Source: Deferrisoma camini S3R1 (GTDB lineage Bacteria; Desulfobacterota; Deferrisomatia; Deferrisomatales; Deferrisomataceae). Taken from it: a stretch of DNA of 64,000 nt. This document shows, in pieces, positions 27,298 through 38,524 of this stretch. Below the pieces are notes generated by a model. It made no database searches. It saw only the letters and a program-made list of their open reading frames with translations, and was not told the DNA's origin. The stretch spans positions 2,691,014 to 2,755,013 of the forward strand of contig NZ_JAFN01000001.1 of the NCBI RefSeq assembly GCF_000526155.1, given 5' to 3'. Within the stretch, counting starts at the first letter, position 1. Every line of letters starts with the position of its first letter. The translations under genes and the position numbers were made by a program.

Positions 27298-29915
27298 CAC
27301 GGATTCTGGGCCGCCGTCTCCAGGGCCGGCGGGTTCACGATCTTCGGGGTGATGAAGATGATCAGCTCGGTCTTGTCCATGCGGTTGTTCTTGCTCTTGA
27401 ACATCCACCCCACGAACGGCAGCTTCGACAGCCACGGGATCCCCGACTCCACGTTGGACTGCCGGTTCGTGATGATGCCCCCGATCACCGTGGTCTCGCC
27501 GTCCTTTACCAGGACCTCGGTGGTGGCCGCCCGGGTCTCCTTGCCCGGGGTCCGGGAGTCCACCGCCTGGAACGTGGCGGAGGGATCCTCTTTGGACAGG
27601 TCGATCTTCATGATGATGGACCGGTCGGCCGTGACGTGGGGGGTCACGTTGAGCCGCAGCTTGTACTCGATGGACTGGGTCTCGATCTTCTCCTCGGTGG
27701 CCGTGGTGAACGGGATCTCCACACCCTGGCTGATCTCGGCCGTCTTGTTGTCGAGGGTGGTCACCCTGGGCGACGAGATCACCCGGCCCTTGCCCGAGGT
27801 CTCGATGGCCGAGAGCCGAAGATCCAGGGAGAACACGTCGTTCACGTGGCCCAGGGTGAGGGCCAACGCCCCGCCCGGCCCGCCAGCCCCGCCGGCGCTC
27901 GGGAAGTTCACCGCGAAGTTGCCCACACCCGTGTCTCCGGAGATCCCGATCGAGTGGGGGAACGCCCAGTCCGTTGCCGCGCCCGTGCGGGGGCTCGCCT
28001 CGAACCGCCCCCCCCACTGGATCCCCAGGTCCTTCGCGAAGGTGGACGACACCTCCACGATCCGGGCCTCGATCAACACCTGGGGGGTCTGGGTGTCGAG
28101 CCGGCGCACGAGCTCCCGGGCCTCCTCGAGCCGCTCGGCCACGTCCTTGATCAGGATGGAGTTGGTCCGCTCGTCCACCGAGACCGAGCCCCGATCCGAC
28201 AGCACGGCCTTGACCTTGTCCGACAGCTCCTGGGCCGAGGCGTAGTTCACCGCCACGATGTCCGTGACCAGCGGGGCCTGCTCCTTCTCCGCCTTTTCCT
28301 GCTCGAGCCTCCGGGCCCGCTCCTGGGCGAGCCGCTCGGCCGGGGCGATCCGGATCACGTTGCCCTCGCGCACCTTGTCGAGCCCCCGGGTCTTCAGAAT
28401 CACGTCCAAGGCCTGGTCCCAGGGCACGTCCACCAGCCGCACCGTTACCTTACCCTGCACGTCGTCCCCGGCCACCAGGTTCAGCCCGCTCACCTCCCCG
28501 ATCAGCCGCAGCACGTTGCGGATGTCGGCGTCCACGAAGTCCATCGAGAGCCGCCGGCCCGTGTAGATCGGCCCTCCTCCCTCCGCCTCTTCGCCGGCCG
28601 GCGCCTCCTCGGCCCCGGCGGGTTCGCCCTCCACGAGCACGATCTGGTCCTCTTCCCGCCGCACCGCAGCCACCCCGGTCTCGGGCGGCGCGGTCGAGCC
28701 CCCCGCCACCAGGACGGTCAGGTGGGTTGCGTCCCGCTCGATCCGGAACGGGGCGGGTTTTCGCAGATCCACCACCAGCCGGGTATCGCTGCCCCTGGGA
28801 TAGGCGGCCACCAGCTTGACGGCGCCGGGAAACGCCGAGGTGTCGAGGGCCCGCCTGAACCGTTTGGGCAGGGTGGTGGCCGGGATGTCCACCACGATCC
28901 GCTCCGGCCCGGCCTCCACCACCCGGTGGGGCGCCGGCTTCGTGAACGCCAGCTCGATCCGGCTCCAGTCGGCGTCCTGGCGGAAGCCCAGGTCGCTCAC
29001 CCTGCCGCCCCCGGCCAGGCTCTCCCACCGGGCTTCGGTAGCGGCGGGCCGGGCCTCCTCGGCCTTCTGGGCGGCGGGAGCGCGAGCCGCCTTCGGCTCG
29101 GGCTTCGGGGCCTCGGCGGGCTCGCCCAGCTTCAGCACGAACCCTTCCGACACCTTCTCGAGCCGGTACCCCTTCAACACCGAGGGGTCCTTCGCCTCCA
29201 CCACCGCCCGGACCCGCCCCTCCTGGCGGCCCAGGCGCACCCTCACCACCGGGCCCTCCAGGTCCTTGGTGACCTGGGCCGCGGGGAGGGACACGCCCTC
29301 GGCGTCGATCACGAGCCTTCGGCCGTCCGAGAGCAGGAAGGCGGCCAGGTTCGTGGGTTCTTGGCCGAACCGGAACCGCAGGCCCTGGTTCCCGGCCAGC
29401 GGCTCCACCACCTCCTGGCGCATCTCGCCCCCGGAGGGCATCGCGGTCCGGGACTCCGTGGCTCGCAACCGCACCACCAGGTCGAGCCCGCCAGGGACCG
29501 GCTCGGCCACGGCCTCCACCGGCCCGGTTGGCCGCACCGTGATCTCCGCAGCCCCCTCCGGCAGGGCCCGGGCCTCCAGGGCCTCGATCACGCCGTCGCC
29601 CACGTCCACCCTGGGGGCCACCCCCTCTAGGGTCACCCCGTCGAGCCGCAGCGAAACCTGGGGAGGCGCGTCGGACACGCGCAGCCGGTGGGCCGGGGTG
29701 CCGTCCGCCTCCAGATGGATCCGGTCGCCCGTGTCCTGAGGGGAGATCGACAGGCCGGTGATGCGCACCCGTTGCGCCTCGGCCGCCGGGGCTACCGGGG
29801 CCGGGGGTTCGGCGCTCGTACGGGGCTGCGGTGCGGCGCACGCCGCCAACGTGGCCCCCAGGGCCGCCCCCCACACCGTCTTCCAGGCGCTCGGGCGCCG
29901 TATCGATTGGCTCAT
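27297..29915 (-). CDS. pilQ: Type IV pilus secretin PilQ
   Basis: An 872-residue outer-membrane channel for the pilus fibre. The N-terminus has a lipobox-like LAAC. Two AMIN-type peptidoglycan-binding regions (about 45-150 and about 305-400) follow, with a third related beta region between them. Then come an STN/N0 domain (LSMDFVDADIRNVLRLIGEV), a secretin N1 domain and the C-terminal secretin gate with VISSPRVTTLDNKTAEISQG and the end LIIFITPKIV. It starts four bases inside pilP. Length is at the upper end for PilQ. Confidence 0.97.
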   Translation of the reverse strand: MSQSIRRPSAWKTVWGAALGATLAACAAPQPRTSAEPPAPVAPAAEAQRVRITGLSISPQDTGDRIHLEADGTPAHRLRVSDAPPQVSLRLDGVTLEGVAPRVDVGDGVIEALEARALPEGAAEITVRPTGPVEAVAEPVPGGLDLVVRLRATESRTAMPSGGEMRQEVVEPLAGNQGLRFRFGQEPTNLAAFLLSDGRRLVIDAEGVSLPAAQVTKDLEGPVVRVRLGRQEGRVRAVVEAKDPSVLKGYRLEKVSEGFVLKLGEPAEAPKPEPKAARAPAAQKAEEARPAATEARWESLAGGGRVSDLGFRQDADWSRIELAFTKPAPHRVVEAGPERIVVDIPATTLPKRFRRALDTSAFPGAVKLVAAYPRGSDTRLVVDLRKPAPFRIERDATHLTVLVAGGSTAPPETGVAAVRREEDQIVLVEGEPAGAEEAPAGEEAEGGGPIYTGRRLSMDFVDADIRNVLRLIGEVSGLNLVAGDDVQGKVTVRLVDVPWDQALDVILKTRGLDKVREGNVIRIAPAERLAQERARRLEQEKAEKEQAPLVTDIVAVNYASAQELSDKVKAVLSDRGSVSVDERTNSILIKDVAERLEEARELVRRLDTQTPQVLIEARIVEVSSTFAKDLGIQWGGRFEASPRTGAATDWAFPHSIGISGDTGVGNFAVNFPSAGGAGGPGGALALTLGHVNDVFSLDLRLSAIETSGKGRVISSPRVTTLDNKTAEISQGVEIPFTTATEEKIETQSIEYKLRLNVTPHVTADRSIIMKIDLSKEDPSATFQAVDSRTPGKETRAATTEVLVKDGETTVIGGIITNRQSNVESGIPWLSKLPFVGWMFKSKNNRMDKTELIIFITPKIVNPPALETAAQNP

Positions 29916-30463
29916 GGCCTCACCTCATCCTCGGGAGTGTGTAGCCGCAGGTCCACGGTCCGGGCCTGCACCTCTCCCAGCAGGTCCACCACCCGTTCCT
30001 CCACCACCACCCGATCCGGGTGGATCGCCACGATCTTCCCGCCCCGGTCACCCACCAGGGTCCCCACCCGCACCACGTACCCCTTGCCGTCGGGCGCTTC
30101 GACCAGGGCCCTTGCCGACTCCCCCGGTCCCCACACGATGCCGGCCACCCGGAGCTCCTCCACCGCGAACCGCTGCAGGGGCGTCTTGGGCACGAACACG
30201 TCGGGGGACTTCTTCTCCTTTTTCTTGGGCTCGATCCGGATGAACGGCTGGAACGGATCCCGCAGCCCCTCGGGGTCGTACACGAACGTGGGGGCTCCTT
30301 CGGCCGCCGAGGGGGTCGCCGCCTTCTGGGCCTTGGGCGCGGGCTTGCGCACGGGCGGCGCCTTGGCCGGAGCCGGGCTGGGCGGGGGCTCCCCGCCGCA
30401 GGCCCACAGCCCCGCGGCCAGCACCACCCCCCACCAGGCCGCACGCACCCGCCGGGGGATCAC
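29912..30463 (-). CDS. pilP: Type IV pilus assembly lipoprotein PilP
   Basis: A 183-residue lipoprotein (lipobox LAAGLWAC) that links the inner-membrane PilMNO platform to the PilQ secretin. A disordered Pro/Ala/Lys linker follows the Cys, then the conserved RDPFQPFI motif and the beta-rich HR domain with VAGIVWGPGESARALVEAPDGKGYVV, a PilP hallmark. It overlaps pilO and pilQ by four bases each. Confidence 0.95.
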   Translation of the reverse strand: MIPRRVRAAWWGVVLAAGLWACGGEPPPSPAPAKAPPVRKPAPKAQKAATPSAAEGAPTFVYDPEGLRDPFQPFIRIEPKKKEKKSPDVFVPKTPLQRFAVEELRVAGIVWGPGESARALVEAPDGKGYVVRVGTLVGDRGGKIVAIHPDRVVVEERVVDLLGEVQARTVDLRLHTPEDEVRP

Positions 30464-31083
30464 CGCTTCCCTCCCTTCCTCTTCTTTCGTTTCTTGTCCG
30501 CCGCGCCCTTCTCACCGGGCTCCAGAAACTTGTAGGTCACCGCCCGGCAGCTCACGGTGAGCTTCACCCCGCCGGCCTCCGGCTTGGGGTTTCCGAACTC
30601 GCTGGACACGATCGTGACGATCCGGGGAAGGCGTCCCACCTTGTCGAAGAACACCGCCACGTCGTGGTAGCGCCCAAGCACCTGCATCTCCAGGGGCACC
30701 TCGGCGTAGAAGTCCTTGGGCTGGCTCCCCCCCGGCTTGAACAACAGGAACTCGAGCCCCGAGTCCTTGCCCAGATCGCTGATGGTCTGGAGCAGGTCCG
30801 GGATCTCCTCCCGGTTGGGGAGCTTCTGGAGGGCCTCGGCCAGCTTCTCGTCCAGGTGCCGCACCTCTTCCTTCACCCGGGGGAGGTTGTCGGCGATGGC
30901 CTGGTTCTCACGGAGCTCCCGGCCGAGGCGCTCGTACCGATCCTCCAGGCCCCGGAGCTCCTGGAGCCGGGGCTGGAACCCCACGAAGTAGTAGCCCAGC
31001 CCCACGAACACGGTGAACCCCACCCACAGCAGGGCCTTTCGGCTCGCCGGCCACTTCAGATAGGTGTCGACCACGGCCGCCAT
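30460..31083 (-). CDS. pilO: Type IV pilus assembly protein PilO
   Basis: A 207-residue inner-membrane protein with one transmembrane helix (about 16-34), a periplasmic coiled coil (about 38-95, RLGRELRENQAIADNLPRVK) and a ferredoxin-like domain with EVPLEMQVLGRYHDVAVFFD. It heterodimerises with PilN. The C-terminus ends in an unusual lysine-rich tail (GAADKKRKKRKGGKR). It starts three bases after pilN and overlaps pilP. Confidence 0.95.
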   Translation of the reverse strand: MAAVVDTYLKWPASRKALLWVGFTVFVGLGYYFVGFQPRLQELRGLEDRYERLGRELRENQAIADNLPRVKEEVRHLDEKLAEALQKLPNREEIPDLLQTISDLGKDSGLEFLLFKPGGSQPKDFYAEVPLEMQVLGRYHDVAVFFDKVGRLPRIVTIVSSEFGNPKPEAGGVKLTVSCRAVTYKFLEPGEKGAADKKRKKRKGGKR

Positions 31084-31086
31084 GGC

Positions 31087-31638
31087 TCACCCCGCCTTCG
31101 GGTACACGATGGTCGTCTGGATCGTGAAGGACTTCAGATTCACCCCTCCCTTGTTCACCTGACGGGTCACCTCGAGCCGCACCCCGCGGAACAGCGGGCT
31201 GCGTTCCAAGGCGGTCATGAACCGCGCGATGGTCTGGTTGTCGATGGCGTACCCCTCGAGGGTCATCGCCCCCCCGCTGTCCCGGAGCCTCTCGAGCCAC
31301 ATCTTCTGGGGGATCAACCGGGCGATCTCATAGAGCACCCGCGAGGGGCCCCGCTGGCGCTCTTCCAGGCGGGCGATGACCTCCAGCTTCTCCTCCAGGT
31401 CCCGCTTCTTCTTCCGAAACTCCTTGACCTCCCCGATCACCTTCTGGAGCCGGGTGATCTCGGCCTTCCGGGCGGCGATGCGCTGCCGGGCCTCGGCGAT
31501 GTCGGACCGGATCATGGAGTCGACCGTCACGATGGCCCCCACCAACGCGACCACGAGAACCGCCACCATCACGGCGTGGCGCCGGAGCACCTCCCTGCGC
31601 CGTTCGGCGCGGACCGGGAGCAGGTTGATGCGGATCAT
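31087..31638 (-). CDS. pilN: Type IV pilus assembly protein PilN
   Basis: A 183-residue inner-membrane protein. It starts MIRINLLPVRAERR: the INLLP motif is the segment that docks in the groove of cytoplasmic PilM. One transmembrane helix (about 21-42) is followed by a periplasmic coiled coil and a ferredoxin-like domain with MTLEGYAIDNQTIARFM. ATG 31638 overlaps the pilM stop (ATGA). Confidence 0.96.
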   Translation of the reverse strand: MIRINLLPVRAERRREVLRRHAVMVAVLVVALVGAIVTVDSMIRSDIAEARQRIAARKAEITRLQKVIGEVKEFRKKKRDLEEKLEVIARLEERQRGPSRVLYEIARLIPQKMWLERLRDSGGAMTLEGYAIDNQTIARFMTALERSPLFRGVRLEVTRQVNKGGVNLKSFTIQTTIVYPKAG

Positions 31639-32693
31639 CGCTCGTCGATCCTCCGCAGTGCGAGCCCCGTGGCCACGGCTGCCACCGGCCCCACCTCTTC
31701 GAGATAGTCCGGGTCGAACCCCTTCTCGGACCAGCGGAGCCCCCGAAACGGGTTCAGGATCTCCACCGACACCCCCACCCGTTCCTCCACGGCGGCGGCC
31801 AAGCCTGGGACCCGGCAGGACCCCCCGCACAGGAACAGCCCGTCGATCTCTTCCTCGGCCGAGGTGGCGCTGAAGAAATCCAGGGACCGCTGGATCTCCA
31901 ACACAAGATTCTCGGTGGTGAGCCGCAGCACCTCCAGGGCGTCCTGGGGCCCCAGGGTTCCCACGTGGCCGCCGAGCTTCAGCACCTCGGCCTCCTCATA
32001 GCTCACCCCGAGCTCCTTCTGGATCTCCTCCGTGAAGTTGGCGCCGCCCATGGTGATGTCTCGGGTGAAGGTGCTCACCCCGTTGCGCAACACGTTGATG
32101 TTCATGATGCTCGCGCCCACGTCCACGAGCACCACTGTCTTGTCCAGGTGCTCGGGATAGCTCACCTCGAAGATGTTCTCGAGGGCGAACGCATCCACGT
32201 CCACCACCTGGGGGGTGAGCCCGGCCTCGGTGATCACCGCGGCGTAGTCGTTGATGATGTCCTTTTTCACCGCCACGAGGAGGACCTCCATCTGGCCTTC
32301 CTCCTCAAGGGCCGGCCCGAGGATCTGAAAATCGACGTTCACTTCTTCGATCTCGAACGGAATGTACTGTTCCGCCTCCCACTGGATCTGATCCTCCAGT
32401 TCCTCCTCCGTCATGAGGGGAAGTTGGATCTTTTTCACGATCAGAGAGTGGCCGGAGACCGAAGTGGCGACGTTCTTGTTCTTGATTTTGAGATGGGAGA
32501 ACAGGTTGCGGATCGATTCCACCACGACGGCCGAGTCCATGATCACGCCGTCGACGATGGCTTCGGGAGGGAGTTGGGCCACGCCCAGGTTGGTCAGGTC
32601 GTATCCGCCCTTATGGTGCCGGAGCTCCACCGCCTTGACGAAGTGACTTCCGATGTCCAGGCCCACCAGGTTCTTGGGTTTCCACAGTGCCAT
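31635..32693 (-). CDS. pilM: Type IV pilus assembly ATPase-like protein PilM
   Basis: A 352-residue actin-like cytoplasmic protein that begins the pilMNOPQ operon. Actin-fold motifs: VGLDIGSHFVKAVEL (phosphate 1), VVLVDVGASIMNINVLRNG (phosphate 2) and GLFLCGGSCRVPGLA (adenosine). ATG 32693 has AGGAG six bases upstream. A strong sigma-70 promoter lies about 80 bp before it and probably drives the fifteen-kilobase chain from here to aroQ. Confidence 0.97.
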   Translation of the reverse strand: MALWKPKNLVGLDIGSHFVKAVELRHHKGGYDLTNLGVAQLPPEAIVDGVIMDSAVVVESIRNLFSHLKIKNKNVATSVSGHSLIVKKIQLPLMTEEELEDQIQWEAEQYIPFEIEEVNVDFQILGPALEEEGQMEVLLVAVKKDIINDYAAVITEAGLTPQVVDVDAFALENIFEVSYPEHLDKTVVLVDVGASIMNINVLRNGVSTFTRDITMGGANFTEEIQKELGVSYEEAEVLKLGGHVGTLGPQDALEVLRLTTENLVLEIQRSLDFFSATSAEEEIDGLFLCGGSCRVPGLAAAVEERVGVSVEILNPFRGLRWSEKGFDPDYLEEVGPVAAVATGLALRRIDER

Positions 32694-32772
32694 CCGGAGC
32701 TCCTGGCAAAGGCGGGCGGCGGCCTCCGCGGCCCTGGGCAGGCCGCAGGGAACTCGGAAAAAGTCCCGCCGG

Positions 32773-32801
32773 ATCGTATCGGAGGGGTCTCACTGTGTCA
32801 A
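32773..32801 (-). promoter_or_regulatory. Sigma-70 promoter for the pilMNOPQ-aro chain
   Basis: On the minus strand a perfect -35 TTGACA, a 17-bp spacer, and TACGAT as the -10. The distance to the pilM start is about 80 bp. It is the best promoter match in the region. Confidence 0.75.
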
Positions 32802-32944
32802 GGTTCCCCCACTTTCGGCTCGCCAAACACAGAAACCCATCGGATAGACCGTTCTCGCACTTGAGGGGGGACGAGTTCTTTTTCTGAGCCCATCCCCCGT
32901 TCGAGTCCGGGTTCCGGAACCGTGCCGACGAAACCCATACGGTA

Positions 32945-33079
32945 ACGACCACCGGCCTTCCAAGTAACGTCCGCTAGGACGCTGGGAGGCTAGGACGCTA
33001 GGACGCATGAAAACCTACTTGATTCCAGAGTGTTCCAAGTATGACCCCGCCTCTTTGGCGCCACCTCACGGTCTCTGGG
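32945..33079 (+). repeat. Octamer array and K module
   Basis: An inverted A-like piece (ccaagtaacgtcc) is followed by 8-bp units gctgggag-gctaggac-gctaggac (32979-33003). Then comes the K module catgaaaacctacttgattccagagtgttccaa, also present, inverted, at 48700-48726 and 52352-52388. No gene is seen anywhere in 32694-33735, a gap of over 1 kb. Confidence 0.7.
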
Positions 33080-33228
33080 GGCATCGGTTCCAGGGGCCAG
33101 AATTCAGAAGTCGGTGGACAAGGAGAAGGCTCTTCGGTGCCCCGAGAGAGTCCCCCCGGGAACCCAAACTGCTTTTCGGGATTTCCTGTCTCCTGTCCGC
33201 TGAATTCCGGTTCCTGAAACCCATGCCC
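33080..33228 (+). repeat. F element copy 2
   Basis: Same ~150-bp element as at 6453-6602 but in the opposite orientation: ggcatcggttccaggggcc, ttcagaagtcggtggacaag, a central cttcggtgccccgagag hairpin, then tcctgtctcctgtccgctga and ggttcctgaaacccatgcc. The arms are inverted repeats of each other. A spacer with accgcggaaactgtgcgggg follows. Confidence 0.85.
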
Positions 33229-33397
33229 CACCGCGGAAACTGTGCGGGGATCGGTTCGAGTCACTTCCTCGCAAACAGGCCGCCTCGCGGTCTACTGGAG
33301 CTGACAACCGTCACGGCCCGGGGAAACGGAGTGCAAGCAAGAACCTGACCACCCGCCCCGCGTCCGGGAAACGAGGATCTCGCCGAACGGCGCGGTC

Positions 33398-33655
33398 ATA
33401 CCAAGTCGCGTTCAAATCTATTGCCCCCCTGCCCAGAGGGGCAAGGGTCCTGTCGGAGAGCCGGGCGCGGCCCCTTCGCTCGCCGCGCAGTGCCTCCGGC
33501 GTCTGGACTGCGAAAGGGTTCGGATTCCAACTGGTTGTCATGAAGCCAGCTCCCCCGCCCCATGCCTGCGCGGCGAATCTCAATGCCTGGCTTCGCGCCC
33601 GGCCGGAGGCAGGTCCCTTGCCCCGCCCCCGGCTGGGTATCCTATGGATGGCAAC
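33398..33655 (-). repeat. G element copy 3 inside J terminal repeats
   Basis: A G element (33440-33625) inverted relative to the copies at 2464 and 48486. It is bracketed by short inverted J motifs: ataccaagtcgcgttcaaat on the left and atggcaacttggtatc on the right. The J-G-J arrangement is repeated at 46617-46877, which suggests one composite unit of about 260 bp. Confidence 0.8.
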
Positions 33656-33669
33656 TTGGTATCAATGGG

Positions 33670-33704
33670 CAACGGCAGGCCACCGAAGGGGCGGCCTGCC
33701 GTTG
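33670..33704 (-). terminator. Strong hairpin downstream of gyrA (probable terminator)
   Basis: CAACGGCAGGCC and its exact reverse complement GGCCTGCCGTTG around an 11-base loop, 32 bp beyond the gyrA stop. The U-run is missing, so it may need Rho or act as a 3'-end stabiliser. Confidence 0.55.
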
Positions 33705-33735
33705 TGGGGTTGGGAGGGGGCTCTGCCGGCCCGCG

Positions 33736-36207
<2,472 letters not shown>

Positions 36208-36278
36208 GGGGTTCTCCAGGGGATGTCAGGAGGCGGGGACCGGCGATGGGCTCCCGGCGGGGCCCCTCCGGCGCGGGG

Positions 36279-36659
36279 TCACCACCCGTCCTCCACGGCC
36301 TCGAAGGCGTTCTCGAACACCTCCACCGTGGGGCTCGGGCCGTCCCAGCGCACGGCCACCACGTCGAAGCGCATCGGCGCCCCCTCGAGCCGCCGCTCCT
36401 TCGCGAAGTACTGGGCGAGGCGGGTGAGCTTGCGGCGCTTGCGCCGGTCCACGGCCTCGTGGGGGGCTCCGTAGGCCTGGCCGGCCCGGGTCTTCACCTC
36501 GAGGAACACCAGGGTCCGGCCGTGCAGGGCCACGCAGTCGATCTCGCCCAGGGGGCACCGGTAGTTGCGCTCGAGGATCCGGTACCCCCGGCGGCGAAGC
36601 ACCTCCACCGCCAGATCCTCCCCGGCCTGGCCGAGTCGGCGGGTCCTCCGCGCGCTCAC
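36279..36659 (-). CDS. yraN: UPF0102 family protein YraN (predicted nuclease fold)
   Basis: A 126-residue protein of the restriction-endonuclease fold: GQAGEDLAVEVLRRRGYRIL, then the core acidic residues in GEIDCVALHGRTLVFLEVKTR (E-x-D...E-x-K). The biochemical role is not settled; it commonly follows rnhB, as here. The start is GTG 36659, overlapping the rnhB stop (GTGA). Confidence 0.9.
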   Translation of the reverse strand: MSARRTRRLGQAGEDLAVEVLRRRGYRILERNYRCPLGEIDCVALHGRTLVFLEVKTRAGQAYGAPHEAVDRRKRRKLTRLAQYFAKERRLEGAPMRFDVVAVRWDGPSPTVEVFENAFEAVEDGW

Positions 36660-37312
36660 GACGTCCCGAACAGGCCCTGCTGGACCGGCAGGGCCCCGGC
36701 GAGCTCCCGGACCCCCCGGAAGGTGAGCCGGTGGGCCGGGCTGGGCCCCAGCCGGGCCAGGGCCTCGCGGTGGGCCGCGGTGGGGTAGCCCTTGTGGTCC
36801 TCGAACCCGTATCCCGGGTACCGCCGGCCCAGCTCCGCCATGAGGGCGTCCCGGTGCTCCTTGGCGATCACCGAGGCGGCCGCGATGGCGAGGCTGCGGC
36901 CGTCGCCCCCCACCAGGGTTCGCTGGGGCAGATCGAGGGGCAGGGGGTGGACCCCGTCCACCAGGAGGAGGTCGGGTTCCAGCCCCAGGTCCGCCACGGC
37001 CCGGCACATGGCCCGGAGCGAGGCCCGGAGGATGTTCGTCCGGTCGATCTCCTCCGGCGTGGCCTCGCCGACTCCCACGGCAACGGCTGCCTCGCGGATC
37101 CTGGGCACCAGCTCGGCCCGGGCCGCCGGCCGCAGCTTCTTGGAGTCGTCCAGGCCTGGGATCCGCACCCCCGGGGGGAGCACCACGGCCGCGGCCACCA
37201 CCGGCCCGGCGAGCGGGCCGCGGCCCACCTCGTCCACGCCGCACACCCGCCGGGCCCCGGAGGCGTACGCCTCCCGGTCGGGTGTTCCCAGGGGCTCGCG
37301 GACCCGGCCCAA
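36656..37312 (-). CDS. rnhB: Ribonuclease HII
   Basis: A 218-residue enzyme that removes ribonucleotides from DNA. The catalytic acids are in GVDEVGRGPLAGPV (Asp, Glu) and LLVDGVHPL (Asp), with a final Asp in GYGFEDHKGYPT. The only start that keeps the whole domain is TTG 37312, with GGGAG about nine bases upstream. It follows rplS by 16 bp. Confidence 0.94.
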   Translation of the reverse strand: MGRVREPLGTPDREAYASGARRVCGVDEVGRGPLAGPVVAAAVVLPPGVRIPGLDDSKKLRPAARAELVPRIREAAVAVGVGEATPEEIDRTNILRASLRAMCRAVADLGLEPDLLLVDGVHPLPLDLPQRTLVGGDGRSLAIAAASVIAKEHRDALMAELGRRYPGYGFEDHKGYPTAAHREALARLGPSPAHRLTFRGVRELAGALPVQQGLFGTS

Positions 37313-37328
37313 CCCGGGGCTCCCGTCC

Positions 37329-37676
37329 CTAGTGGGTGCGCAGTTCCTTGAGCCGCGCCGCCTTGCCCCGCAGGGCCCGCAGGTAGTAGAGCTTGGCCCG
37401 ACGCACCTTGCTGCGGGAGACCACGTCGATCTTCTCGATCAGGGGGCTGTGGACCGGGAAGGTCCGCTCCACGCCGACCCCGAAGCTCACCTTGCGCACC
37501 GTGATCGTCGAGCGGACCCCCCCGCCCTTCTTGGCGATCAGCACCCCCTCGAACACCTGCGTGCGCACCTTCTGCCCCTCCCGGATCCGGTAGTGGACAC
37601 GCAGCTTGTCGCCGGGGCGCAGGTAGGGGACGTCCATCCGCATCTGCTCGCGTTCCAGCATGTCGATCACGTTCAT
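37329..37676 (-). CDS. rplS: 50S ribosomal protein L19
   Basis: A 115-residue ribosomal protein at the 30S-50S interface. It is complete: [48 protein letters not shown] and the basic end [23 protein letters not shown] 37676 has AAGGAG upstream. A 269-bp repeat tract separates it from the RNA methyltransferase gene, an unusual break in the rimM-trmD-rplS order. Confidence 0.97.
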   Translation of the reverse strand: MNVIDMLEREQMRMDVPYLRPGDKLRVHYRIREGQKVRTQVFEGVLIAKKGGGVRSTITVRKVSFGVGVERTFPVHSPLIEKIDVVSRSKVRRAKLYYLRALRGKAARLKELRTH

Positions 37677-37684
37677 GGCTGACT

Positions 37685-37945
37685 CCTTGTTACTTCGGGC
37701 CTCCGGCCCGCGTGAAGGCTGGAAAGCTGGAAAGCTGGGAGGTTGAAACGCTCCCAGCAACTTCGGTCGTCGGTCTACGGTCAACGGTCTGGGGTCTTCG
37801 GCCCGCCGGGCGGCTAGGCGGCCCGGCGGCTCCCGGGCCTCGACACCAAAGCCTCGGGGGCATGGGGCCTGCTGGAGCGCCCGCCCAACGGCCCGAGATC
37901 CCCGGAATTTCTCTAGTTTCTAGTCTCTAGTGTCTAGTCTCTAGC
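37685..37945 (+). repeat. Octamers plus X module copy 2 inside the trmD-rplS cluster
   Basis: A C-type hairpin (cgggcctccggcccg) comes first, then octamers ggctggaa-agctggaa-agctggga, the inverted A motif (ctcccagcaacttc, 37751-37764), heptamers (ggtcgtcggtctacggtcaacggtc), and the X core with ggcggctcccgggcctcgacaccaaagcctcgggggcatggggcctgctgga. It ends in tttctctagtttctagtctctagtgtctagtctctag. From about 37800 it is almost the exact reverse complement of 47544-47681. Confidence 0.9.
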
Positions 37946-38524
37946 CTACGTCGATCCCTCGCGCATCCCGAACAGCCGGTCCACCACGATCGAGGCGGCG
38001 GAGCGCACCGAAAGGTGGTTGTACCCCGTGCCCGCGTCCACCGGCTCGAGCACGTCGTCGCACGCCTCGTACGCCTCGGGGGCCAGGCCCCATCCGGTCC
38101 CGAACACCACCAGTCCCCCCGCACCCGGCTCGGCCAACCGCTGACGGGCCGCCGCGAACCCGACCCGCCCCCCCTCCCGGCGGGCCGAGGTGGCGAGCAC
38201 CCAGGGCCGGCCGCCCCACCGCTCCGCCAGGTCGGCCACGGCCTCGCCCAGGCCGCTCACCAGCCGGACCCCTTCCAGGGCCCGGCGCCGCCAGGGGTTG
38301 GTCCGGCCCCCAGCCCCCTGCACCCAGTGGCGGAGCAACCGCTCCAGCAGCTCGGTCTGGGCCCGAAGGGGGGTGACCACGTACAGCCCCGCCAGCCCGT
38401 AGGTGGCGGCCAGCCGGGCCAGGTCGTGCACGTCCAGCGGCGTCACGGCCGTGGCCACCACCCCACCGGTGCGGTCGAGCACGGGGTGGTGCACCAGGGC
38501 CAGGGCCGCGCTAGCCCTCGTCAA
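37946..38524 (-). CDS. SPOUT-fold RNA methyltransferase (Tm1570-like)
   Basis: A 192-residue protein of the small SPOUT family that accompanies TrmD; in Calditerrivibrio the two are fused. It opens ASAALALVHHPVLDRTGGVV and ends with the SAM-binding trefoil-knot region (VVFGTGWGLAPE, then DAGTGYNHLSVRSAASIVVDRL). The target nucleotide is unknown. The start is TTG 38524 with GGGGAG about six bases upstream; it overlaps trmD by 14 bp. Confidence 0.82.
   Translation of the reverse strand: MTRASAALALVHHPVLDRTGGVVATAVTPLDVHDLARLAATYGLAGLYVVTPLRAQTELLERLLRHWVQGAGGRTNPWRRRALEGVRLVSGLGEAVADLAERWGGRPWVLATSARREGGRVGFAAARQRLAEPGAGGLVVFGTGWGLAPEAYEACDDVLEPVDAGTGYNHLSVRSAASIVVDRLFGMREGST

Noticed and set aside
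33240-33275. tRNA-like GGTTCGAGTC in the repeat tract
   Set aside because: The T-loop-like piece belongs to a C-type repeat (ggttcgagagcc elsewhere). No acceptor stem, anticodon arm or CCA-adjacent pairing can be drawn.
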